Assembly: GCA_002409455.1 (NCBI GenBank) | Contig: DHNI01000091.1 | Span: 1 to 16,820 of the forward strand | DNA length: 16,820 nucleotides | From: Firmicutes bacterium UBA5420 | GTDB taxonomy: Bacteria; Bacillota; Limnochordia; Darwinibacteriales; Darwinibacteriaceae | Reading direction: 5' to 3' | Shown here: piece after piece, positions 7,346 through 14,337 of the stretch | How positions within the stretch are numbered: position 1 is the first letter of the stretch | Layout of the letters: every line of letters starts with the position of its first letter | Notes under the pieces: generated by a model | The model's input: the letters and a program-made list of their open reading frames with translations, nothing else | Database searches by the model: none | Told to the model about the DNA's origin: nothing | Program-made: the position numbers and the translations under genes

Positions 7346-8934
7346 GTAAGTTCATTTTTGTGACTGGTGGCGTAGTTTCCAGTCTTGGCAAGGGTATTAC
7401 AGTAGCCTCTTTAGGACGGCTATTGAAAAGTAGGGGCTTAAAAGTTAGTGTGCTAAAACTCGATCCATATTTGAACATGGATCCGGGCAACATGAGTCCC
7501 TTGCAGCATGGAGAAGTCTTTGTCACCGAAGACGGGGGTCAATGTGACCTGGATTTAGGGCATTACGAACGCTTCATTGACACGAACCTAACCAAAAAAA
7601 GCAATGTGAGCACCGGGCAGATATATTGGTCTATCCTTTCGCAGGAACGCAAGGGTGAATTCAATGGAGGTACCGTGCAGGTGATTCCCCACGTGACCAA
7701 TGACATAAAAAACCGCATTCTCCAGGTAGCGGAGGATAGTGGAGCAGATGTGATCTTGGTGGAGATCGGAGGCACCGTTGGGGATATTGAAGGTCTCCCA
7801 TTTTTTGAGGCCATTCGCCAGATGCGAACGGAAGTGGGGGGGGATTCGTGTCTGTACATTCATGTCACCCTCATTCCTTATATTGCCGCTGCTCAAGAGC
7901 TAAAGACCAAGCCTACACAGCACAGCGTGAAAGAACTACGTAGTATTGGCATTAGGCCTGACGTCATTGTGTGCCGCAGTGAAAAAGAAGTGACAGCAGA
8001 TCTAAGGGCCAAAATCGCTTTGTTTTGCGATATAGATGAAGAAGCAGTCATCCCCAACACAGATGTGGACAGTATCTACGAGGTGCCGCTTTGTTTTGCC
8101 GAATCTCGCTTAGACGAGATCGTTTTGGAGAAGCTAAACCTAAATGTCGGCCCCGCGGACTTGGGCCAATGGCGCGACCTAGTGGCCTCTATAAAGGGGC
8201 TTTCTCGTAAAGTGATCATTGGCATTGTGGGAAAATACGTGACGCTTCCTGACTCGTACTTAAGTGTGGCTGAGTCTCTCCGTCACGCCGGTTTTGTTCA
8301 CGGGGCCGACGTTGAATTGCGCTGGATTGAGGCGGAAGATCTAGAGAAGGAAGGCCGTGGACATCTAGAAGGTCTAGATGGAATTATAGTTCCAGGAGGA
8401 TTTGGCTCCCGTGGTGTGGAAGGGAAGATCATGGCGGCTCAATACGCTAGAGAGAACAAAATACCTTATTTTGGCATCTCTTTGGGCATGCAATGTGCAG
8501 TGATTGAGCTTGCACGTCATGTTGCCAAACTTGATGGTGCGGGTAGTGTAGAGTTCGGTTCTTGCGAGCATCCTGTTATTAGTTTCAGGCCAGGCCATCC
8601 TGAGGTTACCGGACTGGGCGGGGCCATGCGCTTGGGGGCCTACCCCTGTCACGTTCAAGAAGATTCGCTGAGTATGGAGGCGTACCAGGATACGCTCGTT
8701 CACGAACGTCATCGGCATCGTTATGAGTTGAATCGGGACTATTTAAACGTCTTGGTCAATGCCGGGATGCGTGTGGCGGGTGTTTCACCCGACGGTCACT
8801 TGATTGAAATTATCGAGTTAGAGAACCATCCTTGGTTTGTGGGTACGATGTTTCAACCTGAGTTTAAGTCTAGACCCACCAATCCACATCCGCTGTTTGT
8901 GCGTTTTATGGAGGCCGTCTTAAGAACCTGCTGA
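7342..8934 (+). CDS. pyrG: CTP synthase with an apparently inactive glutaminase domain
   Basis: CTP synthase aminates UTP to CTP with ATP; ammonia normally comes from glutamine in the C-terminal amidotransferase domain. The 530 residues match the family. The synthetase half (1-about 280) has the N-terminal TGGVVSSLGKG loop (8-18), MSPLQHGEVFVTEDG (51-65), LDLGHYERF (70-78), VEIGGTVGDIE (140-150) and LKTKPTQHSVKELR (187-200). The amidotransferase half keeps PGGFGSRG (351-358), GSVEF (401-405) and ERHRHRYE (455-462). However, the nucleophile in the usual GICLGMQ is Ser380 (GISLGMQ), and the catalytic His of FHPEF is Gln505 (FQPEF); only Glu507 of the Cys-His-Glu triad remains. The domain should bind but not hydrolyse glutamine, leaving ammonia-dependent activity. 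Residues 66-68 (GQC) replace the usual AET, and residue 50 is Asn where Thr is usual. The GTG start has GGGGAGG at 7328-7334. Confidence 0.95.
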   Translation: MSKFIFVTGGVVSSLGKGITVASLGRLLKSRGLKVSVLKLDPYLNMDPGNMSPLQHGEVFVTEDGGQCDLDLGHYERFIDTNLTKKSNVSTGQIYWSILSQERKGEFNGGTVQVIPHVTNDIKNRILQVAEDSGADVILVEIGGTVGDIEGLPFFEAIRQMRTEVGGDSCLYIHVTLIPYIAAAQELKTKPTQHSVKELRSIGIRPDVIVCRSEKEVTADLRAKIALFCDIDEEAVIPNTDVDSIYEVPLCFAESRLDEIVLEKLNLNVGPADLGQWRDLVASIKGLSRKVIIGIVGKYVTLPDSYLSVAESLRHAGFVHGADVELRWIEAEDLEKEGRGHLEGLDGIIVPGGFGSRGVEGKIMAAQYARENKIPYFGISLGMQCAVIELARHVAKLDGAGSVEFGSCEHPVISFRPGHPEVTGLGGAMRLGAYPCHVQEDSLSMEAYQDTLVHERHRHRYELNRDYLNVLVNAGMRVAGVSPDGHLIEIIELENHPWFVGTMFQPEFKSRPTNPHPLFVRFMEAVLRTC

Positions 8935-8959
8935 TTTTCAGATACTTGGAGGTGTATTT

Positions 8960-9436
8960 ATGCTTCGAATGAAAGTGAAAGCTGTGGGCATAGATCGCGA
9001 AACCTTACTTCCCGTTGTAATTCTCACCGATGAGATTGAAGAATCTTATGTTCCGATGGTCATCGGTCCTGCGGAGGCCAACGCTATTGCAGTGGTGTTA
9101 GAAAACGTGGAGATATCGAGACCCTTGACACATGACTTACTCCTTAGTTCTGTATTAGCCCTAGGCGGCAAAGTAGATAAGGTTGTCATTACAGATCTGG
9201 CCGATGATGTTTATTACGCGGAAATCTGTTTGATACACGGAGAGCGAAATCTACGCGTCGATGCGAGGCCGAGCGATGCTATTGCTTTGGCCCTGCGTTC
9301 AGGTGCCTCAATTTTTGTGGACGAGAAGATTACCCCCTATGCCATGGCTATTCCTGGCGAGGACGATCCGGAAATGGAACAATTCCGATCTTTCCTAGAG
9401 GATCTTTCCCCCGACGATTTTCGTAAGGATAACTAG
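8960..9436 (+). CDS. Bifunctional nuclease (BFN, DUF151) family protein
   Basis: A 158-residue soluble protein of the BFN/DUF151 family. The core runs from about 3 to 125 and shows the family features: a run ending VMVIGPAEA-like (here VPMVIGPAEANAIA), RPLTHDLL, and the highly conserved DARPSDAIALALRSGASIFV. An acidic tail (EDDPEMEQFRSFLEDLSPDDF) follows, common in family members. Plant relatives have reported RNase/DNase activity; the bacterial role is not established, and in other bacteria the domain is fused to UvrB/UvrC motifs, which are absent here. The start has GGAGGT at 8948-8953. It follows pyrG after 25 bases and probably belongs to the same transcript. Confidence 0.88.
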   Translation: MLRMKVKAVGIDRETLLPVVILTDEIEESYVPMVIGPAEANAIAVVLENVEISRPLTHDLLLSSVLALGGKVDKVVITDLADDVYYAEICLIHGERNLRVDARPSDAIALALRSGASIFVDEKITPYAMAIPGEDDPEMEQFRSFLEDLSPDDFRKDN

Positions 9437-9501
9437 GGGCCTAGAACTTTGCATAGATGGGAGATTTTGGCGCATACTCTTTGGTAGAAGGAGTGTGCGC
9501 T

Positions 9502-9876
9502 ATGTTGTTGCGAAGTATCAAGTTACTAGTGGTTCTTGGCTTGTTGCTTGCAAGTGTTTCCACCGTGTGGGCTCAAGTGGATGGCTGGAAAATGGTCCAT
9601 GGAGAAGTGGTACAGGTGTTTGCGGATCAGCATAAGATTATGTTAGAGTCTAGTGGACAGCAGAGGATCTATCTTCTAGATGCTGATTGCCAAATCTTGC
9701 GCCTAGGAGTGCCAGTAAGTTTGGAATCGATGCGGCCTATTGCATCTAACGCGTACCAAGACGCACTTTGTTGGATCAACCCTCAGGGGTTGATTGGCCA
9801 TGTCATGGTGAATTACACTGTGCGAGAACAGGAGGGTATCCTCGTTAGTTATGATATATTTGGGAATCTGAAATGA
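9502..9876 (+). CDS. Small secreted protein of unknown function
   Basis: A 124-residue protein with a clear Sec signal peptide: basic start (MLLRSIK), hydrophobic core (LLVVLGLLLASVSTV) and a probable signal peptidase I site at VWA-Q after residue 24. The mature part of about 100 residues alternates short beta-strand-like segments and turns (GEVVQVFADQHKIMLESSG, then YLLDADC), consistent with a small beta barrel of the kind that decorates envelope proteins; no family is recognised. Cys64 and Cys83 are the only cysteines, so a disulfide is possible. The ATG at 9502 follows AGAAGGAG at 9486-9493; the in-frame ATG at 9457 lacks such a site and would place 15 residues before the signal peptide. 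It has no visible terminator before the next gene. Confidence 0.75.
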   Translation: MLLRSIKLLVVLGLLLASVSTVWAQVDGWKMVHGEVVQVFADQHKIMLESSGQQRIYLLDADCQILRLGVPVSLESMRPIASNAYQDALCWINPQGLIGHVMVNYTVREQEGILVSYDIFGNLK

Positions 9877-9933
9877 TTTCAAAGGAAAATCCTTCTCGTT
9901 GGCGAACTATTAGTCGCGATAGGAGGAGTTTCT

Positions 9934-10557
9934 GTGATTGTAAACAGCGAGAGGACGATTGCGCTGACCTGTCCTGCTTGCCAAGGAATTCAAAAACATA
10001 CATTTTCCCTTTTTTCCATCTCCCGTAAGCCTCTACAGCTGATGTGTCGCTGTGGCTTTTCCCAGGGACACTTGCGCAGATTAAACAAACATTTCGAACT
10101 GGATGTTCTTAGTATAGAGGGTGAACGGGCGCGGATCTTACTCCCTAGGGGCCAATTTTTCGGCACGCCTTTGATTAACCTAGCATCGCCTATGAGCGGG
10201 CAAAGCCTAGGATATCTAGGTGATCCTGCCATGGTGCAAGAGGTTATGATAGAAGAACCGTCCGAATTTTGCCTAGAGTCCGATGATTTTACGAATCCTG
10301 ACATCATGCGGTACGTGCTGGAAAGTTTAGAGCAATTGGCGGGTCAAGATAAGATCCGTTGTGAATGCGAGCACTCATGCATCGGGATCGATGTCTATCC
10401 GGATCAGGTAGAGCTAGTTTGTTCATATTGCGGTAGCGTGGTGAAGATTGGCGCTCGTACGCAGCAACACCAGGAAAGGCTGGCACGAGTGACTGAGATT
10501 GTTATGGAGCCATGCACATCGCAGTTTTTAGGGGAGTGGCTCAAACCCTTAACTTAA
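9934..10557 (+). CDS. Uncharacterised protein with two cysteine-rich (zinc-ribbon-like) clusters
   Basis: A 207-residue protein I do not recognise. The N-terminal cluster is Cys13-x-x-Cys16 with Cys38-x-Cys40, and the C-terminal cluster is Cys143-x-Cys145-x-His147-x-Cys149 with Cys163-x-x-Cys166. Each could bind one zinc ion as a ribbon or knuckle. The middle part (about 50-135) is a beta-rich segment followed by an acidic region and a helix (NPDIMRYVLESLEQLAG). There is no signal peptide or membrane segment, so it is cytoplasmic. The GTG at 9934 follows AGGAGGAG at 9921-9928. The gap before fba is 25 bases. Position among housekeeping genes suggests a conserved lineage protein, perhaps nucleic-acid-binding, but no activity is visible. 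Confidence 0.7.
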   Translation: MIVNSERTIALTCPACQGIQKHTFSLFSISRKPLQLMCRCGFSQGHLRRLNKHFELDVLSIEGERARILLPRGQFFGTPLINLASPMSGQSLGYLGDPAMVQEVMIEEPSEFCLESDDFTNPDIMRYVLESLEQLAGQDKIRCECEHSCIGIDVYPDQVELVCSYCGSVVKIGARTQQHQERLARVTEIVMEPCTSQFLGEWLKPLT

Positions 10558-10582
10558 TTCATAGCCAGAGGAGGCAGTTAGT

Positions 10583-11434
10583 ATGTTGATCAGTGGTACT
10601 GAATTATTCCAAGCAGCAAAGAAGGGTGGGTATGCAGTAGGGGCTTTTAACCTCAATAACATGGAGATTCTGCAGGCGATTATTGAAGCGGCAGAAGAGG
10701 AGAATTCCCCCGTATTTATTCAGGCTAGCCAGGGTGGCATTAAGTACGCCGGTATTGAGTACATAGCCGGCATGGCCAGGGTAGCAGCGGAAAAGGCAAG
10801 AATACCTATAGCGTTGAACCTGGATCATGGTACGAGCTTCACGCAGGTGGCTCAATGTGTGCGGCACGGCTTTTCTGCTGTCATGATTGATGGTTCTAAG
10901 CATCCCTTTGAAGAGAACATTGCTTTGACACAAAAAGTTGTGGAGATCGCGCATCCCAACAACGTTTCCGTAGAAGCTGAACTTGGAAAAATTGGCGGAG
11001 TGGAAGATGACATTGTGGTAGATGCAGCTGATGCATCCTTTACCGATCCAAAAGAAGCCGCGGAGTTCGCAGAACGGACCAAAGTGGATGCCTTGGCTAT
11101 TGCTATTGGTACCGCACATGGAGTGTACAAAGGCGAACCGAAATTGGATTTCAAACGCCTAGAGGAGATCGCAGCGATTACGGATGTTCCATTGGTGTTG
11201 CATGGAGCGTCAGGTATCAGCGACGAACAGATACGCAAAGCGGTTCCGCATGGCATTACCAAGATTAATATTGACACCGATTTGAGAATCGCGTTTTCCC
11301 AGGCTATCAAGGATCTTCTGGCGAAAAAGCCTGACGAGATTGATCCGAGAAAGATTTTAGGACCGGCTCGTGACGCCATGAAGGAAGTAGCTAGAACAAA
11401 GATGAGGCTGTTTGGCTCAGCTGGGCGGGCTTAA
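10583..11434 (+). CDS. fba: Class II fructose-1,6-bisphosphate aldolase
   Basis: A zinc-dependent aldolase that interconverts fructose 1,6-bisphosphate with dihydroxyacetone phosphate and glyceraldehyde 3-phosphate in glycolysis and gluconeogenesis. The 283 residues fit the short bacterial class IIB form. Seen are Asp81-His82 in LNLDHG (catalytic Asp and zinc His), VEAELGKIGG (130-139), GTAHGVYKGEP (176-186) with zinc His179, VLHGASG (205-211) with zinc His207, and NIDTD (229-233) for phosphate and substrate binding. AGAGGAGG at 10567-10574 fixes the ATG at 10583. The position between pyrG and rho matches the Bacillus order, although murA and glpX, found there in Bacillus, are absent. A tagatose-bisphosphate aldolase of the same fold is possible but less likely in this context. 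Confidence 0.93.
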   Translation: MLISGTELFQAAKKGGYAVGAFNLNNMEILQAIIEAAEEENSPVFIQASQGGIKYAGIEYIAGMARVAAEKARIPIALNLDHGTSFTQVAQCVRHGFSAVMIDGSKHPFEENIALTQKVVEIAHPNNVSVEAELGKIGGVEDDIVVDAADASFTDPKEAAEFAERTKVDALAIAIGTAHGVYKGEPKLDFKRLEEIAAITDVPLVLHGASGISDEQIRKAVPHGITKINIDTDLRIAFSQAIKDLLAKKPDEIDPRKILGPARDAMKEVARTKMRLFGSAGRA

Positions 11435-11441
11435 AAATTCT

Positions 11442-11468
11442 AAGGGGAAGGTATTTCCTTCCCCTTTA
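11442..11468 (+). terminator. Hairpin between fba and rho, weak T run
   Basis: AAGGGGAAGG (11442-11451) pairs perfectly with CCTTCCCCTT (11457-11466) around a five-base loop. Only a short T stretch follows, so termination may be partial. It lies 20 bases before the rho start codon and ends close to the ribosome binding site, so it could also affect rho translation. Confidence 0.55.
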
Positions 11469-11485
11469 CTGAAGGTGGTGAATGC

Positions 11486-12757
11486 TTGAATATTGCAGAG
11501 TTAGAATCAAAGACCTCCGTTGATCTGCAGGAATTGGCTAGAAATTTGGGGGTATCAGGGTTTAAACGGTTGCGCAAGAAGGATCTCATTATTGAGATTT
11601 TGAAATGCGAAACGATGAAAGAGAATCTGTTATTCATCAGTGGAATCTTAGAAATCACGTCTGAAGGCTATGGGTTTCTCAGGGTCGACAATTACACACC
11701 GGGGTCCGATGACGTTTATGTTTCACCCTCGCAGATTAGGCGGTTTTCCATGCGTACCGGAGATGAGATTTTGGGGCAGGTGCGTCCACCAAAAGATGGA
11801 GAACGGTATTTTGCTCTACTTCGTGTACTGGCCATCAATTTATCCGATCCTGAACTAGCTTCGAAACGACCATGCTTTGAGGATCTTACCCCAATTTATC
11901 CCAACCAACGTCTTCATTTAGAAACGACACCAACGAATTATTCCATGCGCCTAATGGATATATTATCTCCATTAGGGTTTGGCCAAAGAGGTTTGATTGT
12001 TTCGCCACCCAAAGCGGGCAAAACGACGATCTTGAAAATGTTAGCCAATGCAATTGCCGAGAATCATCCTGATATTGAAATCATAGTGCTTTTGATCGAT
12101 GAGCGCCCTGAAGAAGTCACAGACATGCAGCGTTCCGTAGATGGAGAGGTGATTAGTTCAACCTTTGATTTGCCGCCTGAGAACCACGTACGGGTCGCTG
12201 ATATCGTGTTGGCCAGGGCAAAAAGTCTAGTGGAGTCGGGTAAAGATGTGGTGATTCTCTTGGACAGTATAACTCGTCTCGCTAGGGCCCATAATCTTAT
12301 TGTCCCCCCAAGTGGGCGCACCCTCTCGGGTGGAGTAGATCCAGCGGCGCTTCATCGGCCAAAAAGATTTTTCGGTGCAGCCCGTAAATTGGAGGAACAA
12401 GGAAGTTTAACAATTTTAGCCACAGCTTTAGTTGAAACCGGCAGCCGTATGGACGATGTAATCTACGAAGAATTTAAGGGTACCGGCAACATGGAACTAC
12501 ACTTAGATCGAAAACTCGCGGAGCGACGTGTTTTCCCGGCCATTGACATTTATCGTTCGGGTACACGCCGTGAAGAGTTGCTTCTGTCCGCGGAAGAGTT
12601 GGATGCAACATGGGTATTGCGTAAGGCCATGGGATCACTTGGAACAGCTGAGACTCTGGATTTGGTACTAGATCGAGTGACAAACACAAAAAGTAATGCA
12701 GAGTTCTTGGAACTGATTACTACCTCAACATTCGCTGAAAATGTTCGGAATAAGTAA
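11486..12757 (+). CDS. rho: Transcription termination factor Rho
   Basis: A hexameric RNA-dependent ATPase that loads on C-rich nascent RNA and terminates transcription. The 423-residue protein has the N-terminal SAP-like Rho_N helices (about 1-43), the cold-shock-like primary RNA-binding domain (about 48-118, with GYGFLRV and DVYVSPSQIRRF), and the ATPase core with Walker A SPPKAGKTT (173-181), LLIDERPEEV (202-211), Walker B VVILLDSITRLAR (255-267) and the Q-loop region LSGGVDPAAL followed by RPKRFFGAARK. No insertion domain is present. The TTG at 11486 is the only start in frame with a good site (GGTGGTG, 11474-11480) and gives a standard N-terminus; the ATG at 11482 is out of frame. A rare start plus the hairpin just upstream may limit expression. 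Confidence 0.96.
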   Translation: MNIAELESKTSVDLQELARNLGVSGFKRLRKKDLIIEILKCETMKENLLFISGILEITSEGYGFLRVDNYTPGSDDVYVSPSQIRRFSMRTGDEILGQVRPPKDGERYFALLRVLAINLSDPELASKRPCFEDLTPIYPNQRLHLETTPTNYSMRLMDILSPLGFGQRGLIVSPPKAGKTTILKMLANAIAENHPDIEIIVLLIDERPEEVTDMQRSVDGEVISSTFDLPPENHVRVADIVLARAKSLVESGKDVVILLDSITRLARAHNLIVPPSGRTLSGGVDPAALHRPKRFFGAARKLEEQGSLTILATALVETGSRMDDVIYEEFKGTGNMELHLDRKLAERRVFPAIDIYRSGTRREELLLSAEELDATWVLRKAMGSLGTAETLDLVLDRVTNTKSNAEFLELITTSTFAENVRNK

Positions 12758-12823
12758 AAGGATATCGCCAGAACGCGTCGAAATTTAGAGAGTAGGTTAT
12801 TGCCAGTCGAGGGAGGATTTATC

Positions 12824-13948
12824 ATGTGGAGGCGGTTAATCCGCAGTCGGGGGTTTGTACTGTTGATATTTGCAGTCATCTTCAGCTTCGGAATTTTGGG
12901 TCAAGTAGACACCCGAATGCACATTGGCGGAAGTGACTGGGATTTTGATAGTTTAATCTACATTAACGTAGATGACTATATTTTAGATGACTTTGTTTCC
13001 CAAGATGACGCCCAAGTCGACCAGGATCAGCCTGCAACGGTCCCAGCACCATTACACACTCGGGTTTCCCTCGATGGTGCAACTGAAGTAGCCTCTAGTT
13101 CTTCTGAATTTGGCCCGTTGGACGTAAAGGGCAAGGAAGAAGACGTGTTGGTACCGGAGACTGTTACTCGAGTTGAAGCAACTGTCCCGGCTTCTGAACC
13201 ACCCCAAGTTGAAGAGAAAAAACAAGAAAAAGCGTCCATCTTTGTTCATAAGGTCTGTTCAGGAGAAACTTTGTGGGATATCGCCATTGCTTATGGGGTG
13301 TCAGTAGATACGATTTCGTCGGCCAATGGTTTGACGAATGACAACTACCTATCCATTGGGCAAGAGTTACAGATTCCATCTGTGAATGGGGTATTGCACC
13401 AAGTTGCTTCTGGCGAAAGTTTATGGGAGATTTCAGAACGTTATAATGTCCCTATGGATGAGATTACGAGGGTAAATGAGATCGCTGATGCCAGTCGCAT
13501 ACAACCCAATACCAAACTGGTTATTCCTGGGGCTACGCAGCTTAGACCGCGTGATGTTCTTCTTGTCAATGGACAACTACAGAAAGCCTTCGATTGGCCA
13601 GTAAAGGGTCGCATTTCTTCTCCCTTTGGTGCGCGTTGGGGCAAGATGCATAATGGTCTGGACATCGCAGTTTCCACAGGAACGCTAGTAAAAGCGGCCG
13701 CGGATGGGCGAGTCACCTTCGCTGGATGGAATGGTGGCTATGGCATTTTGGTCATTGTTGATCATGGCAACGGCATCGAGACTCGTTATGCCCATAATTC
13801 GCGCTTGAATGTGAAAGTGGGCCAAAGGGTTACCAGGGGAGAAACGGTGGCCTACAGTGGCAATACAGGAGTTTCAACAGGGCCCCATGTGCACTTTGAA
13901 ATCCGCTATCGCAATAACCCTGTGAACCCGCAAACTTACTTGAAATAG
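12824..13948 (+). CDS. Cell-wall metallopeptidase: membrane anchor, two LysM domains, M23 peptidase
   Basis: A 374-residue exported protein. A membrane segment or uncleaved signal lies at about 11-28, followed by an acidic, Pro/Ser/Glu-rich linker (about 30-138). LysM 1 spans about 141-185 (GETLWDIAIAYGVSVDTI) and LysM 2 about 191-235 (GESLWEISERYNVPMDEI); these bind N-acetylglucosamine in peptidoglycan. The M23 (LytM-type) domain spans about 257-370, with zinc ligands His276 and Asp280 (HNGLD) and His357, and with His324 (YAH) and His355 (PHVHFE) completing the active site, so it should cleave peptide cross-links. Domain order resembles NlpD/SpoIIQ-type and general wall-remodelling enzymes. 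The ATG at 12824 follows GAGGGAGG at 12809-12816, which excludes the TTG at 12800. It lies 66 bases after rho and has no visible promoter. Confidence 0.92.
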   Translation: MWRRLIRSRGFVLLIFAVIFSFGILGQVDTRMHIGGSDWDFDSLIYINVDDYILDDFVSQDDAQVDQDQPATVPAPLHTRVSLDGATEVASSSSEFGPLDVKGKEEDVLVPETVTRVEATVPASEPPQVEEKKQEKASIFVHKVCSGETLWDIAIAYGVSVDTISSANGLTNDNYLSIGQELQIPSVNGVLHQVASGESLWEISERYNVPMDEITRVNEIADASRIQPNTKLVIPGATQLRPRDVLLVNGQLQKAFDWPVKGRISSPFGARWGKMHNGLDIAVSTGTLVKAAADGRVTFAGWNGGYGILVIVDHGNGIETRYAHNSRLNVKVGQRVTRGETVAYSGNTGVSTGPHVHFEIRYRNNPVNPQTYLK

Positions 13949-13958
13949 TTTATTTTGA

Positions 13959-13988
13959 TTGTCAAAAGTAACAAGACTATGTTATAAT
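13959..13988 (+). promoter_or_regulatory. Strong sigma-A promoter for rpmE
   Basis: TTGTCA (13959-13964) and TATAAT (13983-13988) are spaced by 18 bases, with TGT at 13980-13982 forming an extended -10. It lies just after the peptidase stop and gives a leader of roughly 35 bases before the rpmE ATG. Confidence 0.8.
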
Positions 13989-14031
13989 GTTTTTTGGCTT
14001 AGCCAGTAAAGTTAGTGAGGTGAATGAGAAC

Positions 14032-14244
14032 ATGAAAGCTGATATACATCCAAAGTATGATAAGTGCGTTGTGACCTGCTCCTGCGGAGAGACTTTTGAA
14101 ACTGGATCCACTAAGAATCAAATCAAAGTGGAAGTATGTTCCAAATGTCACCCCTTCTATACTGGGCAACGACAAACCCTAAGCAGTACAGGTGGTCGTG
14201 TGGAACGATTCCTTACCAAGTATAATATGAAAGAAAAGAACTAA
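14032..14244 (+). CDS. rpmE: 50S ribosomal protein L31, zinc-binding (type A) form
   Basis: A 70-residue protein of the large ribosomal subunit that bridges to the 30S head. It begins with the family signature MKADIHP and contains the zinc ligands Cys16-x-Cys18 and Cys36-x-x-Cys39 in VEVCSKCHPFYTG, followed by TGGRVERF. All four ligands are present, so this is the C+ form rather than the zinc-independent paralog. The ATG at 14032 follows GTGAGGTG at 14015-14022; the in-frame ATG at 13987 overlaps the -10 box and is excluded. The gene has its own promoter and terminator. Its place close after rho is the usual one in Bacillota, here with a cell-wall hydrolase inserted between them. Confidence 0.97.
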   Translation: MKADIHPKYDKCVVTCSCGETFETGSTKNQIKVEVCSKCHPFYTGQRQTLSSTGGRVERFLTKYNMKEKN

Positions 14245-14257
14245 TCATGCGATTGCA

Positions 14258-14284
14258 GAAGGCAGGGGAAACCCTGCTTTTTTT
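14258..14284 (+). terminator. Rho-independent terminator after rpmE
   Basis: GCAGGG (14262-14267) pairs with CCCTGC (14272-14277) around a GAAA tetraloop, and seven T follow at 14278-14284; upstream A/G residues extend the stem into the T run. Confidence 0.92.
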
Positions 14285-14337
14285 GTGGACGTTTCGGGAA
14301 TGAATCTCGAAACAAAACAGTGGAGGGAGGTTCATTA

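Noticed and set aside
7563..8718. Several reverse-strand ORFs of 98-114 codons opposite pyrG
   Set aside because: Frame shadows of pyrG; no motifs, starts or promoters support them.
7342..8934. pyrG as a decaying pseudogene
   Set aside because: The frame is intact and full length, with a good ribosome binding site, and most binding motifs in both domains are preserved, so selective loss of glutaminase is more likely than decay.
9449..9478. A promoter TTGCAT-N18-CATACT before the small secreted protein
   Set aside because: Both boxes are weak matches and there is no extended -10; read-through from upstream explains expression.
10604..11379. Long reverse-strand ORFs of 171 and 175 codons opposite fba
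   Set aside because: Both lie wholly within a well-supported fba gene, have no ribosome binding site or recognisable motif, and their composition is that of a mirrored coding frame.
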